From CBDFNN01 sp965250215 (GTDB taxonomy: Bacteria > Bacteroidota > Rhodothermia > Rhodothermales > DATKEJ01): 64,000 nucleotides of DNA. Made by a program: the position numbers and the translations under genes. Shown piece after piece: positions 18,448-26,586 of this stretch (positions within the stretch are counted from its first letter, which is position 1; every line of letters starts with the position of its first letter). Under the pieces are notes generated by a model. It was not told the DNA's origin, did not search any database, and saw only the letters and a program-made list of their open reading frames with translations. The DNA lies in NCBI GenBank assembly GCA_965250215.1, contig CBDFNN010000004.1:3348001-3412000 (forward strand). The letters are read 5' to 3'.

Positions 18448-19896
18448 ATGAAAATACCTTCTACCACGCGAGCCACGATGTGGCCCATTCTCCTTGTTAC
18501 ATTCTTTTTCCTTCATGTAGATTATGCGCAAAGTCAATCGCCACCGAACACAACGGCTAACATAGCAGCTGTCCCCGGTTTCGCGACTGTCGCCGATATT
18601 CAAACCACCTTCAACGCGGCTAGGCGTGCTGAGGAAACACAACTCGGAGCACCTGCGAATTCCCTTGGGAATCTTGTATTGCCTGCAGGATGGGATGCCA
18701 TGGCAGACCATGTGAAAGGGTTTTTCCTAACAAACGCTGAAAGAACGGCAAGAGGAGGTGTTGCCTATACGATTCCTGCGGCAGTTACTCCAATCGGCTT
18801 ACCCGTGGAAATGGTCGAAGCTAATTTACAAAGTGTTGCACAGGCACATGGAGCTGACATGTTGGCTAATCAAAGATGGGCGCATGCCAACTCCGCTGGT
18901 GTTGGATCCTTCGCACGCATTGCGGCAAACCCTGTGTTGAATGGCTGTCTAGACTTTATACCTCGTGGAGAAAACCTCTTCATTAGTTGTCACTTTGCGC
19001 CCAACAACCGAGTTGTTGAGCAAGCGGTCTATGGATGGATCTACAACGATCTCGGAAGTGCAAATGGTCATCGAGAGGCAAATTTGTTGCAAGATCTGGC
19101 TATAGGTGGAGGTGGTGGATTTACGAACAACTACAGCTCTGCAGCAAACGAAGGATTCATGGCATTTCACGTTTTTACAGCTCTTTCTACTGTATATAAC
19201 CCAGCCCAATTTCCCAATGCATGTGGCGCGCCTAGTGCGGCATGGTCCTACAGCGTTGCTATCTTTAACATCGCAGATCCCGCGGCTACTTGTCCAAATG
19301 CCGGCTTTGGAACTCCATTTGTAGGACCAACTTTACCTGTTGAGTTGGCATCCTTTGATGGCAGAGTTGTAGATGAATCGTCTGTCGTTTTAAAGTGGGA
19401 GACAACCACTGAATCCAATAATGCTGGCTTCGCTATCGAATTAAATGACGGCGAGGGATTCAAAGAAGTTGGATTCATAAATGGCGCAGGAACTACCGAA
19501 TCAACTCAAAACTATACTTTTGAAATCGGTCCACTCGATCCAGGTGTAAATCAATTCAGACTTCGACAAGTAGATTTTAATGGTGCCTTCGAGATGAGCG
19601 ATGTTCTGGAACTGACGGTTGGAATTCCAGGGTCGGTATTCTTGACTGAAGCATATCCTAATCCATTCCAGACCACTACGACTATCAAGATCGCCTCTGC
19701 AACTCAACAGCAAGTCCGCATTGAGATATATAACACTAAAGGTCAGTTAGTGGATCTTGTATTTGACGAGGAAGTGAACGCAGGACAGATCAGGCAGATT
19801 GAGGTCGATGGATCGGCTCTTTCGAACGGAATTTATCTTGCAAAAGTCTCAGGAGAATCCTTCCAAGAGACTGTAAAAATTGTTGTTGTGAGATAG
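18448..19896 (+). CDS. Exported CAP-domain (SCP/PR-1-like) protein with T9SS sorting domain
   Basis: The 482-aa product begins with a signal peptide (PILLVTFFFLHVDYAQ). A CAP domain follows, with SVAQAHGADMLANQRWAHAN, GENLF, WIYNDLGSANGHRE and the late FMAFHVFTA, i.e. the His/Glu pattern of cysteine-rich secretory/PR-1 domains. After VELASFDGRV comes a fibronectin-like segment often seen before T9SS tails. The last 80 residues are a type A T9SS sorting domain: EAYPNPFQTTTTIKI, VRIEIYNTKGQLV, SNGIYLAKV. The protein should therefore cross the outer membrane by type IX secretion and be attached or released. A strong terminator follows at once. ATG 18448 is preferred over GTG 18421, which adds nine polar residues. 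Confidence 0.88.
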   Translation: MKIPSTTRATMWPILLVTFFFLHVDYAQSQSPPNTTANIAAVPGFATVADIQTTFNAARRAEETQLGAPANSLGNLVLPAGWDAMADHVKGFFLTNAERTARGGVAYTIPAAVTPIGLPVEMVEANLQSVAQAHGADMLANQRWAHANSAGVGSFARIAANPVLNGCLDFIPRGENLFISCHFAPNNRVVEQAVYGWIYNDLGSANGHREANLLQDLAIGGGGGFTNNYSSAANEGFMAFHVFTALSTVYNPAQFPNACGAPSAAWSYSVAIFNIADPAATCPNAGFGTPFVGPTLPVELASFDGRVVDESSVVLKWETTTESNNAGFAIELNDGEGFKEVGFINGAGTTESTQNYTFEIGPLDPGVNQFRLRQVDFNGAFEMSDVLELTVGIPGSVFLTEAYPNPFQTTTTIKIASATQQQVRIEIYNTKGQLVDLVFDEEVNAGQIRQIEVDGSALSNGIYLAKVSGESFQETVKIVVVR

Positions 19897-19914
19897 ACCA
19901 AATTCATCTTTTGT

Positions 19915-19948
19915 AAGGGGCAGGGCATATCTATGCTTTGCCCCTTTT
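19915..19948 (+). terminator. Rho-independent terminator after the CAP-protein gene
   Basis: AAGGGGCA at 19915-19922 pairs with TGCCCCTT at 19939-19946, followed by a T run. It starts 18 bp after the stop codon and separates the T9SS-cargo gene from the channel gene. Confidence 0.85.
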
Positions 19949-20010
19949 ATTGTTGGGTGCTCTCAGGATTCCTTCTTTCATGCCATTGCAGTATCATGAC
20001 GCCTAGGATC

Positions 20011-20871
20011 ATGGAAGAACAAATACCCAAAAATCAGAGACAACACGATTATCCCTCCGAAAGGAGTGAGTCTAGATATCGACTTTTCGAAATTCTTTTC
20101 GAATCTGACGATGCTGTAAGTAAGGCTTTTGACATCGTTCTGATTGTCGCAATTCTTGTAAGCGTCCTAGTGGTAATGTTGGAGAGCGTTACTTCCATAG
20201 CAGATCGCCATGGAAATGTCCTTCGAGTCGCAGAGTGGTTCTTTACCATCTTATTTACATTGGAATATGGCTTCCGTATCTATAGCGCAAAAAACGCTGC
20301 AAAGTACACACACAGCGTCTTCGGAATAATTGATCTTGTATCGATTATCCCAACCTATTTGACGATTTTCCTGCCGGGCGCTCAGACCTTTGCAATCGTT
20401 CGAATATTCAGGGTCCTACGAGTCTTTCGCATTTTGAAACTCGTCAAATACATGTCTGAAGCGCAAACTCTTTCGATTGCCATTCGGGCCAGCCGGCGGA
20501 AAGTTACCGTGTTCTTAGTACTAGTAATTTGTCTCTGTGCAATTCTTGGGTCGGTGATGTACATCGTCGAAGGAGAGGAAGCTGGATTCACTAGCATACC
20601 CATGTCCGTCTATTGGGCTATTGTAACCCTGACGACAGTCGGTTACGGCGACATATCACCACTGACTCCATTGGGACGGGCCATTGCTTCTGTAATAATG
20701 ATTACAGGGTATAGCATTATTGCCGTCCCGACAGGAATAGTAACAACGGAATTAGCCAGGGCAGGGTTGATGAGAGATGAAAATTCCTGTGATGAGTGCG
20801 GAGAAAGTGACCACATGACTCAAGCTCAATACTGTCACAGATGTGGCAACTGGATCCATCACGAAAGCTAA
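20011..20871 (+). CDS. Voltage-gated potassium channel with C-terminal zinc-ribbon-like tail
   Basis: A six-helix Kv-type channel subunit, 286 aa. S1 to S3 are visible, S4 carries regularly spaced arginines (IFRVLRVFRILKLV), and the pore has the selectivity filter TLTTVGYGDISP before S6 (IIAVPTGIVTTEL). The cytoplasmic tail ends with CDECGESDHM and then CHRCGNW, two C-x2-C pairs that could bind zinc. ATG 20011 was chosen because the upstream in-frame codons back to 19933 lie inside the preceding terminator; ATG 19996 is an alternative. It stands alone between two terminator or convergent boundaries. It should conduct K+ in response to membrane potential; gating ligands are unknown. Confidence 0.9.
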   Translation: MEEQIPKNQRQHDYPSERSESRYRLFEILFESDDAVSKAFDIVLIVAILVSVLVVMLESVTSIADRHGNVLRVAEWFFTILFTLEYGFRIYSAKNAAKYTHSVFGIIDLVSIIPTYLTIFLPGAQTFAIVRIFRVLRVFRILKLVKYMSEAQTLSIAIRASRRKVTVFLVLVICLCAILGSVMYIVEGEEAGFTSIPMSVYWAIVTLTTVGYGDISPLTPLGRAIASVIMITGYSIIAVPTGIVTTELARAGLMRDENSCDECGESDHMTQAQYCHRCGNWIHHES

Positions 20872-20937
20872 ACTCTGTTGGCTCGGAATAAATCAAGGCT
20901 ATTCCCTTCGCTCGTCTCAGCCCCTGATCAAGGCCGT

Positions 20938-21510
20938 TTAGAATTCCAAAGCCTCCCCTACGGAGTCCCCGATGATCTCGGACCAATCTAGATGATCGGC
21001 AACGGCACGTTCTATCAATCGAGTAAAGTCACCCTTTATTTTCGCGACAACAAGCTGTTCTCCGTCGTTAACGACCGTATATAGTTCGGTGATTTCGTCT
21101 CCCTGAGACCTGTAGAAAACCCAAACCTGTTCGCCATTGTCTCGAACTTTTGCGAGCTGGTCCCACCCATATCCAAGATGATCTTCTAGTATCTCCTCTG
21201 GTAGATTGAGTGCATATTGGTCACCATTGAAATTAATGTTATAGACCCCAACCTTCACTCGCTTGATATACTTTATATATCCTCGCGCTTGGTCAAATTC
21301 TTCATCATCTGCAGGAATTAGTGATGCTATAAGTCGGGTGAAACCAAGAGACATAGGGCCGAGAGAGACAACGATTTCTCTGTCGAGATCTAGGCCAGGA
21401 TTTGATCTTTCAATTGCCCGCTTTGTGTGGGATATTTCTCTCGAATAGATACAGCCCGTAGCTAGGAATCCGCAAAGAGCAAGACATATGACTTGCGTGG
21501 ATCTCCTCAT
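20938..21510 (-). CDS. DUF4252 family lipoprotein (second copy)
   Basis: A 190-aa protein with a lipoprotein signal peptide (lipobox ATGC). The body matches DUF4252, with GWDQLAKVRDNGEQVWVFYR and LYTVVNDGEQLVVAKIKGDFTRL parallel to the neighbouring gene at 21664 (DWDQVARVREKGEHVYVYVR and MTVMVIGDSDGEAVFVNIVGTID), so the two are diverged tandem paralogues. The start ATG at 21510 is preferred to 21537, as it places Arg-Arg immediately before the hydrophobic core. About 150 bp separate it from the first copy, so it may be the tail of the sigma-factor operon or have its own promoter. Function of DUF4252 is not established; association with ECF sigma loci is usual. Confidence 0.82.
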   Translation of the reverse strand: MRRSTQVICLALCGFLATGCIYSREISHTKRAIERSNPGLDLDREIVVSLGPMSLGFTRLIASLIPADDEEFDQARGYIKYIKRVKVGVYNINFNGDQYALNLPEEILEDHLGYGWDQLAKVRDNGEQVWVFYRSQGDEITELYTVVNDGEQLVVAKIKGDFTRLIERAVADHLDWSEIIGDSVGEALEF

Positions 21511-21663
21511 TATTGATGAATACATGAAGCTTTTCATAATTCTTAATCAGATGTTGACTGATGAGTAACTAGGTTGATAAAACCTGTTCAACGACGTTAA
21601 TACTAGACTCAATCTTGTCAGATCTTTAAAGATCTACGACATTTCATGGTCAAGTGTTACGGA

Positions 21664-22227
21664 TTAGAGATCCTCTAAGACGTTGACTTTGAACTTCCTT
21701 CCGATTCTCCCAATCTGTGCAGGATCAATGGTGCCAACGATATTTACAAAGACGGCTTCGCCATCACTATCACCAATCACCATGACTGTCATTCCTTGGA
21801 TGATGTCATCGATGTCTCTCACATAGACATAGACATGTTCTCCTTTTTCTCGAACACGGGCCACTTGATCCCAATCTTTCTCCAGATTTTTAGAAAAGGA
21901 TCTTGCAAGTTGTCGAGCTTCCTCGAAAATCTCATCGCCATATTCGTCGGCCGAAAAACCAGTTACCTGGATAGCCTTCAATCCGTCTATTAAATCTGCA
22001 AACTCCTGATCCTCGACGCTAGCAGCAGCCGACACCAGTTTTAACAAAGCTCCTTTGACGCTTACTTGAATATTGGCCTCAACGCCCAATTGATCCTCGA
22101 TAGATCCAAAATCTACATAACCTGGATGATCTTGGAGTCTGGAAGATTGGCCCATGGTTTGACTGACTCCTAGTCCCAATAGGACTAAAAGGAATGTCGA
22201 TACATATCTTCTCATTTTATTACTCAT
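21664..22227 (-). CDS. DUF4252 family exported protein (first copy)
   Basis: A 187-aa protein with a signal peptide (YVSTFLLVLLGLGVSQTMG) and the DUF4252 pattern: YVDFGSIEDQL, ending with VNIVGTIDPAQIGRI. Unlike its neighbour it has no lipobox Cys, so it is probably free in the periplasm or outside. Its start overlaps the stop of the anti-sigma gene by 8 nt, which makes cotranscription very likely. It is in the position where a regulated target of the sigma factor, or a sensory component, is expected. Confidence 0.85.
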   Translation of the reverse strand: MSNKMRRYVSTFLLVLLGLGVSQTMGQSSRLQDHPGYVDFGSIEDQLGVEANIQVSVKGALLKLVSAAASVEDQEFADLIDGLKAIQVTGFSADEYGDEIFEEARQLARSFSKNLEKDWDQVARVREKGEHVYVYVRDIDDIIQGMTVMVIGDSDGEAVFVNIVGTIDPAQIGRIGRKFKVNVLEDL

Positions 22228-22765
22228 TGTTAGGGATTATTGATGTTCTGATTTGTGCCTGCATTGGTGCTACTATTCTTTTTACTATGACATCCTCTTT
22301 GACAATGCGTCCAGTCTTAAGACCGGTGTCACTGACAAATGCCATGACCCATTTGATGTCTTCTTCAGCCTGAGCTATCTCGGCTTCGGTGTACTCAGAC
22401 AACTGCTCTGGCCCAACCCTATTCATTGCCCAGGTACCTGCAAATACAGTTAGGACTAATATTCCAGCGACCTGTGCAAAGGCTCGTCTCGGATAAGCTG
22501 AAAAGAGTCCCAGTTTTTCAAAAAGAGATTCGAATCCTTTTTTTCGAGATCTCGCCTTAACTTCCTTTAATACAAAGCTTTCTATGTCAGCGGGTGCCTT
22601 GAATGAATCGAATTCGACAAAACGATTTTTTATTAGGACGGCGAACTCAACTTGCCGAGCAAAGCCTTCGTCATTTTCAATCAAAGATCGAATCTGGCTA
22701 GACCTTAGTTCATCAAGCTCACCGTCAACAAACGACTCAATATGTTCTGTTAGTTTTTCCTTCAT
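22220..22765 (-). CDS. Membrane anti-sigma factor (cognate of the ECF sigma factor upstream)
   Basis: The 181-aa protein opens with IESFVDGELDELRSSQIRSLI, the typical helical anti-sigma start in which an N-terminal helix and the D-G-E-L motif precede the sigma-binding helices. The zinc ligands (H-x3-C-x2-C) of the ZAS type are missing. A single membrane helix lies near residues 97-115 (FAQVAGILVLTVFAGTWAM), and about 65 residues continue on the other side, ending with IVAPMQAQIRTSIIP. The position 1 bp downstream of the sigma gene supports the pairing. Release of the sigma factor by proteolysis, for example by RseP, is plausible but unproven. Confidence 0.8.
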   Translation of the reverse strand: MKEKLTEHIESFVDGELDELRSSQIRSLIENDEGFARQVEFAVLIKNRFVEFDSFKAPADIESFVLKEVKARSRKKGFESLFEKLGLFSAYPRRAFAQVAGILVLTVFAGTWAMNRVGPEQLSEYTEAEIAQAEEDIKWVMAFVSDTGLKTGRIVKEDVIVKRIVAPMQAQIRTSIIPNNE

Positions 22766-22766
22766 T

Positions 22767-23279
22767 TCATTGTGCCAATTCTAAGCTTCTAGTCAGTGTC
22801 AGTCTCATAGCTTGTCGTCCACGATGTAGATAAACTTTGACCGTGTTTAATGGAATTTCCAGCGCTTCACTAATCTCGTCGTAGCTCATTCCTTGTATTT
22901 CTCTAAGGATTAAAATGGTCTTCTGCGGATCCCTCAATTCATCAATGGCCGCGTCAATTTTACTTTTCATTTCGTTTTGTTGCACCACGCTATCCGTCAT
23001 ATCATCAGAGGCTCCAAAAAGTGACGAAATGGTTTTTTCGGTCTCGTATACAACATTTCTTGTCTTCCGTTGACGATAGACATCAATACAAGCGTTCCTG
23101 GTGACTCGCATAATCCAACCGCCAATCTGTTTGTTGTCTAGCTTGTCAAAATTCTCCCAAAGCTTAATGAGGACTTGTTGTGTGACATCTTGAGCATCCT
23201 CACTACTTCCTAGAAAGTGCCTCGAAAATGAGTACACTTGATCTTGATATTCTTTTACAACTTTTCTGAACTGATTCAT
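22767..23279 (-). CDS. ECF-subfamily RNA polymerase sigma factor
   Basis: A 170-aa alternative sigma factor with region 2 (YQDQVYSFSRHFLGSSEDAQDVTQQVLIKLW, IGGWIMRVTRNACIDVYRQ) and region 4 (LRDPQKTILILREIQGMSYDEISEALEIPLNTVKVYLHRGRQAM). A linker with many Ser/Asp residues joins them. It is the first gene of an operon continuing with an anti-sigma factor and two DUF4252 genes. Autoregulation is usual for such operons. The divergent 209 bp to the DUF1015 gene must hold the promoter; a CGGAAC element lies about 30 nt upstream of the ATG, too close for me to call it a -35 with confidence. Confidence 0.93.
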   Translation of the reverse strand: MNQFRKVVKEYQDQVYSFSRHFLGSSEDAQDVTQQVLIKLWENFDKLDNKQIGGWIMRVTRNACIDVYRQRKTRNVVYETEKTISSLFGASDDMTDSVVQQNEMKSKIDAAIDELRDPQKTILILREIQGMSYDEISEALEIPLNTVKVYLHRGRQAMRLTLTRSLELAQ

Positions 23280-23488
23280 GTTTTCCTTTGCTCGCTTGAT
23301 TCACGTTCCGAATAAACTTTTGTTACAATTTCGAGAATCAACCAAAGATCGGGCATCAATTACTAGCCCTATTCACTGAGTATCCCTTGAAATAGGAGTG
23401 GCATCATCTTTAGTTTTCATCTTATTGAATTGAGCGGCTCCAATAGAGAGCAACACTTACTGAATTCCTTCCACCGTTAAACTGAATC

Positions 23489-24688
23489 ATGGCTTCTCTC
23501 AAACCCTTCAAGGCGCTTCGCCCGTTTCCAAATTTCGCAGCCCAAGTTGCGAGTGTCCCTTACGACGTTATAAATACATTAGAGGCACGAGAGATGGCGG
23601 CCGGAAAGCCAAATAGTTTCCTTCATGTTATTCGGCCGGAAATTGATCTAGAACCAGGCATTGATGTACACGACGACCATGTCTATGAAAAAGGGGCTTC
23701 GAATCTCAATTCTCTGAAATCAAGTGGAGCATATCTAATCGAAGAAAAGGCATCTCTATACATCTACAGAATCATCATGGACGGGAGAGCTCAAACCGGA
23801 ATATTCGGCTGCGTATCCGTCGAAGATTATGACAACAACGTTATACTCAAGCATGAGCTCACAAGACCTGATAAAGAGGATGATCGGACTCGACATATCT
23901 TGACTCAAGAAGCTCATGCCGAACCTGTTATGTTGACCTTTAAGGACTCGGTGGAAGTCACCGCGATCATAGAACACGGTGTCAAAAAGGAACCGCTCTT
24001 CGATTTTATATCGGAGGATGCCGTCCAACACACCCTTTGGAAAATCGAGGATACTAGTTCATTGATATCTGAGTTTTCCGCTATAGAAAACTTGTATGTA
24101 GCGGATGGACACCATCGATGCAAGGCGGCCTCTCGAGCTTTCAATGAATCGGAAAATCCGAGTAAGGACTGTGCATTTTTTCCAGCAGTGCTCTTTCCCA
24201 TGAGCCAAATGGCCATCATGGCTTACAACAGAATTATTTTCTCTCTTCCTACAAAGACTGAGGAATTCCTTCGAGCACTCGATGAAAAATTTGGTCTTGT
24301 TGACAATGCGCCTCCATCTCCAACACAGCGGCAATCTATTTCTGTCTACGCCGATGGTTCTTGGTATGGCCTTCATCTTCCAAAATCGAAGAAGGTATCA
24401 GTGAGCGATCAACTAGATGTTGCTCTGCTTGGCGAGCACATTCTAGAGCCGATGCTCGAAATTCAAGATCCCAGAACGAACCAAAATATTTACTTTGTTG
24501 GCGGCATCCGAGGCACAAAAGAACTTGAAAGGTTAGTGGATAGCGGAAAGGCAGAATTAGCCATTAGTATGTATCCAACAAGTATTGAAGAACTAGTTGA
24601 CGTCTCTGACGCTGGAGAACTCATGCCTCCGAAGTCAACTTGGTTTGAGCCTAAGTTGAGAAGTGGCTTGCTAGTACATCTTTTTTAA
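23489..24688 (+). CDS. DUF1015 family protein
   Basis: The 399-aa product shows the DUF1015 beginning FKALRPFPNFAAQVASVPYDVI, the middle signature YVADGHHRCKAA and HVIRPEIDL. The DGHHR segment is reminiscent of ParB-like/HAD-free kinase sites, and the family is often found beside serA and serC, as here. A biochemical role is not established to my knowledge; context suggests serine or one-carbon metabolism. The next gene, serA, starts 12 bp downstream, so the two form an operon. Confidence 0.9.
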   Translation: MASLKPFKALRPFPNFAAQVASVPYDVINTLEAREMAAGKPNSFLHVIRPEIDLEPGIDVHDDHVYEKGASNLNSLKSSGAYLIEEKASLYIYRIIMDGRAQTGIFGCVSVEDYDNNVILKHELTRPDKEDDRTRHILTQEAHAEPVMLTFKDSVEVTAIIEHGVKKEPLFDFISEDAVQHTLWKIEDTSSLISEFSAIENLYVADGHHRCKAASRAFNESENPSKDCAFFPAVLFPMSQMAIMAYNRIIFSLPTKTEEFLRALDEKFGLVDNAPPSPTQRQSISVYADGSWYGLHLPKSKKVSVSDQLDVALLGEHILEPMLEIQDPRTNQNIYFVGGIRGTKELERLVDSGKAELAISMYPTSIEELVDVSDAGELMPPKSTWFEPKLRSGLLVHLF

Positions 24689-24700
24689 CCGATAAAGACC

Positions 24701-25915
24701 ATGAAAATCCTGATAGCGGACGCACTTTCTATTGAAGCGAAAAAGCAGCTCGAAGCTGGGTCTCATGAAGTGCGAATGCTTCCAGATCTGAAAGAGTCTT
24801 TCTTGTCCGATGAATTGAGAGGGTTCGGGCCAAGTATCTTAATTGTCCGATCAACGAAAGTTGGTATCGAGCAAATTGATAGCAATGGTCAGCTTGAATT
24901 AATTGTTCGAGCTGGTGCTGGATTTGACAATATTGACTGGCAACATGCTGCAGATAGAGGAATCTTTGTTGCAAATTGTCCTGGCAAAAACGCGATCGCC
25001 GTTGCAGAATTGGCCATGGGATTAATTTTGTCCTTAGATCGATTTATTCCGGACAACGTCTCAGATTCTCGTCTGGGTCAATGGAACAAAGGACTCTACT
25101 CAAAGGCAAGAGGCTTGAAAGGACTCAATTTGGGGATACTTGGGTACGGACAAATTGGACGCGCTTTGGCAGAGAGGGCAAAATCTTTCGAAATGAATGT
25201 CTACGCTTGGAGTAGGTCTCTCACAAATGACATCGCTGAGACAGATGGCATTGTTAGGGTGGACTCGCCCATTGAACTCGCGGAAGTATCAGAAGTCGTA
25301 AGCATCCATCTTGCTTCGAATCCCTCCACAAAAGAAATTGTAGATCGAAAATTTCTTTCAGCACTTCGCGAAGGGTCACATTTAGTAAACACAAGCAGAG
25401 GGGGGCTTATAGATGAAGCAGCTCTCTTGGAAGCTATGAATACACGCGATTTGCGAGTCGGCCTAGATGTTTTTAATAATGAGCCTTCTGGTAAATCGGC
25501 TATGTTTAGTTCTAACCTAGCCAGTCATCCAAATGCCTATGTGACTCACCATATCGGCGCTTCAACAAAACAAGCAAGCCTCGCAATTGGAAATGAAGCT
25601 GTTAGGGTCGTTGAAAATTACATCGATACAGGTCGAGTGTTGAACGTGGTGAACCTCGCAACCTCTACTGCAGCTTCAGCTATGATTACCGTTCGCCATT
25701 TGGACAAAATTGGTGTACTTGCATTTGTGCTTGACGAAATGCGGAAGGCCAATTGGAACGTTCAAGAAATGGAAAACCTTGTGTTCTCAGGAGAGAATGC
25801 AGCCTGCGCAAAGATTAAATTTGACGAACCAAAGGGCATCAACAATAGAGATCGCACGCTCGAACAACTAAGCAAACATAAAGACGTTTTGGACTTAAGT
25901 CTCATAGAATTGTAA
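24701..25915 (+). CDS. serA: D-3-phosphoglycerate dehydrogenase
   Basis: It oxidises 3-phosphoglycerate to 3-phosphohydroxypyruvate, the first step of serine synthesis. The 404-aa protein has the NAD-binding LNLGILGYGQIGRALAERA, the D-2-hydroxyacid dehydrogenase signature around LREGSHLVNTSRGGLIDEAALLEAM, and a catalytic HHIGAST segment. After residue 320 comes a short ACT-like module (VRHLDKIGVLAFVLDEMRKANWNVQEMEN), the usual serine-sensing domain, so feedback regulation is likely. It lies 12 bp after DUF1015. A hairpin follows the stop, and HU then interrupts the path to serC. Confidence 0.9.
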   Translation: MKILIADALSIEAKKQLEAGSHEVRMLPDLKESFLSDELRGFGPSILIVRSTKVGIEQIDSNGQLELIVRAGAGFDNIDWQHAADRGIFVANCPGKNAIAVAELAMGLILSLDRFIPDNVSDSRLGQWNKGLYSKARGLKGLNLGILGYGQIGRALAERAKSFEMNVYAWSRSLTNDIAETDGIVRVDSPIELAEVSEVVSIHLASNPSTKEIVDRKFLSALREGSHLVNTSRGGLIDEAALLEAMNTRDLRVGLDVFNNEPSGKSAMFSSNLASHPNAYVTHHIGASTKQASLAIGNEAVRVVENYIDTGRVLNVVNLATSTAASAMITVRHLDKIGVLAFVLDEMRKANWNVQEMENLVFSGENAACAKIKFDEPKGINNRDRTLEQLSKHKDVLDLSLIEL

Positions 25916-25940
25916 AACAAGGGGCTCTATCCCCTGTTTA
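25915..25940 (+). terminator. Weak terminator-like hairpin after serA
   Basis: GGGG at 25921-25924 pairs with CCCC at 25931-25934, extended by AACA/TGTT with one bulged A; it overlaps the serA stop. Only three T follow, so termination may be partial. Confidence 0.5.
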
Positions 25941-26009
25941 CGGGCATTTTGTGCAAATTTTCGACCTAATTCTGTCTAATTCCATGTGTATTCACCTAAA
26001 CCCCCTTAG

Positions 26010-26036
26010 TTGACGGGCTTTTTGTGTCTACTTTTC
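26010..26036 (+). promoter_or_regulatory. Candidate Bacteroidota-type promoter for the HU gene
   Basis: A TTG at 26010-26012 and TACTTTTC at 26029-26036 (16 nt apart) resemble the -33 TTG / -7 TAnnTTTG elements of Bacteroidota vegetative promoters. The second box deviates at its last base. It lies about 50 nt upstream of the HU start, a sensible leader length. Confidence 0.4.
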
Positions 26037-26088
26037 ATCGTTCAGTTCTTTAAAACGAGCGATTATTCGCGCAGATATATTAGTTCAT

Positions 26089-26382
26089 ATGAATAAAACA
26101 GAAATGGCAGAAAAGTTGGCAAAGAAGTGCGACTTGAGCCAAGCTAGAGCCTCAGAAATTATCGACTGCATTTTCTCCACCAAAGATGGCCAAGGAATTA
26201 TTGCTGTCGAGCTTGATGCTGGCAGAAGAGTTCAGATTCCTGGGTTTGGAACATTCGAATCACGGCACAGAGCAGCTAGAAGTGGTCGAAATCCAGCTAC
26301 TGGAGCAACAATTCAAATCGCTGCTAAGAATGTACCCGCATTCAAAGCTGGTAAAGGTTTGAAAGACCGAGTCGCAAAATAG
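26089..26382 (+). CDS. HU/IHF family DNA-binding protein
   Basis: A 97-aa nucleoid protein. The N-terminal helices (NKTEMAEKLAKKCDLSQARASEIIDCIF) and the beta-arm segment GFGTFESRHRAARSGRNPATGATI are diagnostic of HU/IHF; the arm's Arg-Asn-Pro is the DNA-intercalating tip. Residues such as FKAGKGLKDRV close the domain. It has its own candidate promoter and a strong terminator, so it seems to be an independent transcription unit placed between serA and serC. Whether it is HU or IHF-like in function cannot be told. Confidence 0.93.
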   Translation: MNKTEMAEKLAKKCDLSQARASEIIDCIFSTKDGQGIIAVELDAGRRVQIPGFGTFESRHRAARSGRNPATGATIQIAAKNVPAFKAGKGLKDRVAK

Positions 26383-26405
26383 TCTCTAGCAACACGAAAT
26401 TGATT

Positions 26406-26436
26406 AGGCTCGCATTTCATGCGGGCCTTTTCTTTT
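26406..26436 (+). terminator. Rho-independent terminator after the HU gene
   Basis: AGGCTCGCA at 26406-26414 pairs with TGCGGGCCT at 26420-26428 (nine pairs including one T-G), 5-nt loop, then a T-rich tract. Confidence 0.88.
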
Positions 26437-26586
26437 TGTGCCAGTCCTTCTAACTTCAAGCGACCAATAATTCTTGGGGAAAATAGCTTCTGTCGGATCT
26501 CGACAAAAGCTAAAAAGTTCGTAGAGGTACCGGCTCCGAATTTTTTTCTCGAGCTTCTTTAATCACTCTCAATCAAAGCCCCTAAA

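Noticed and set aside
19933..20010. Upstream extension of the K+ channel starting at 19933
   Set aside because: It begins inside a strong terminator stem, so it cannot be on the same message start; ATG 20011 or 19996 is more sensible.
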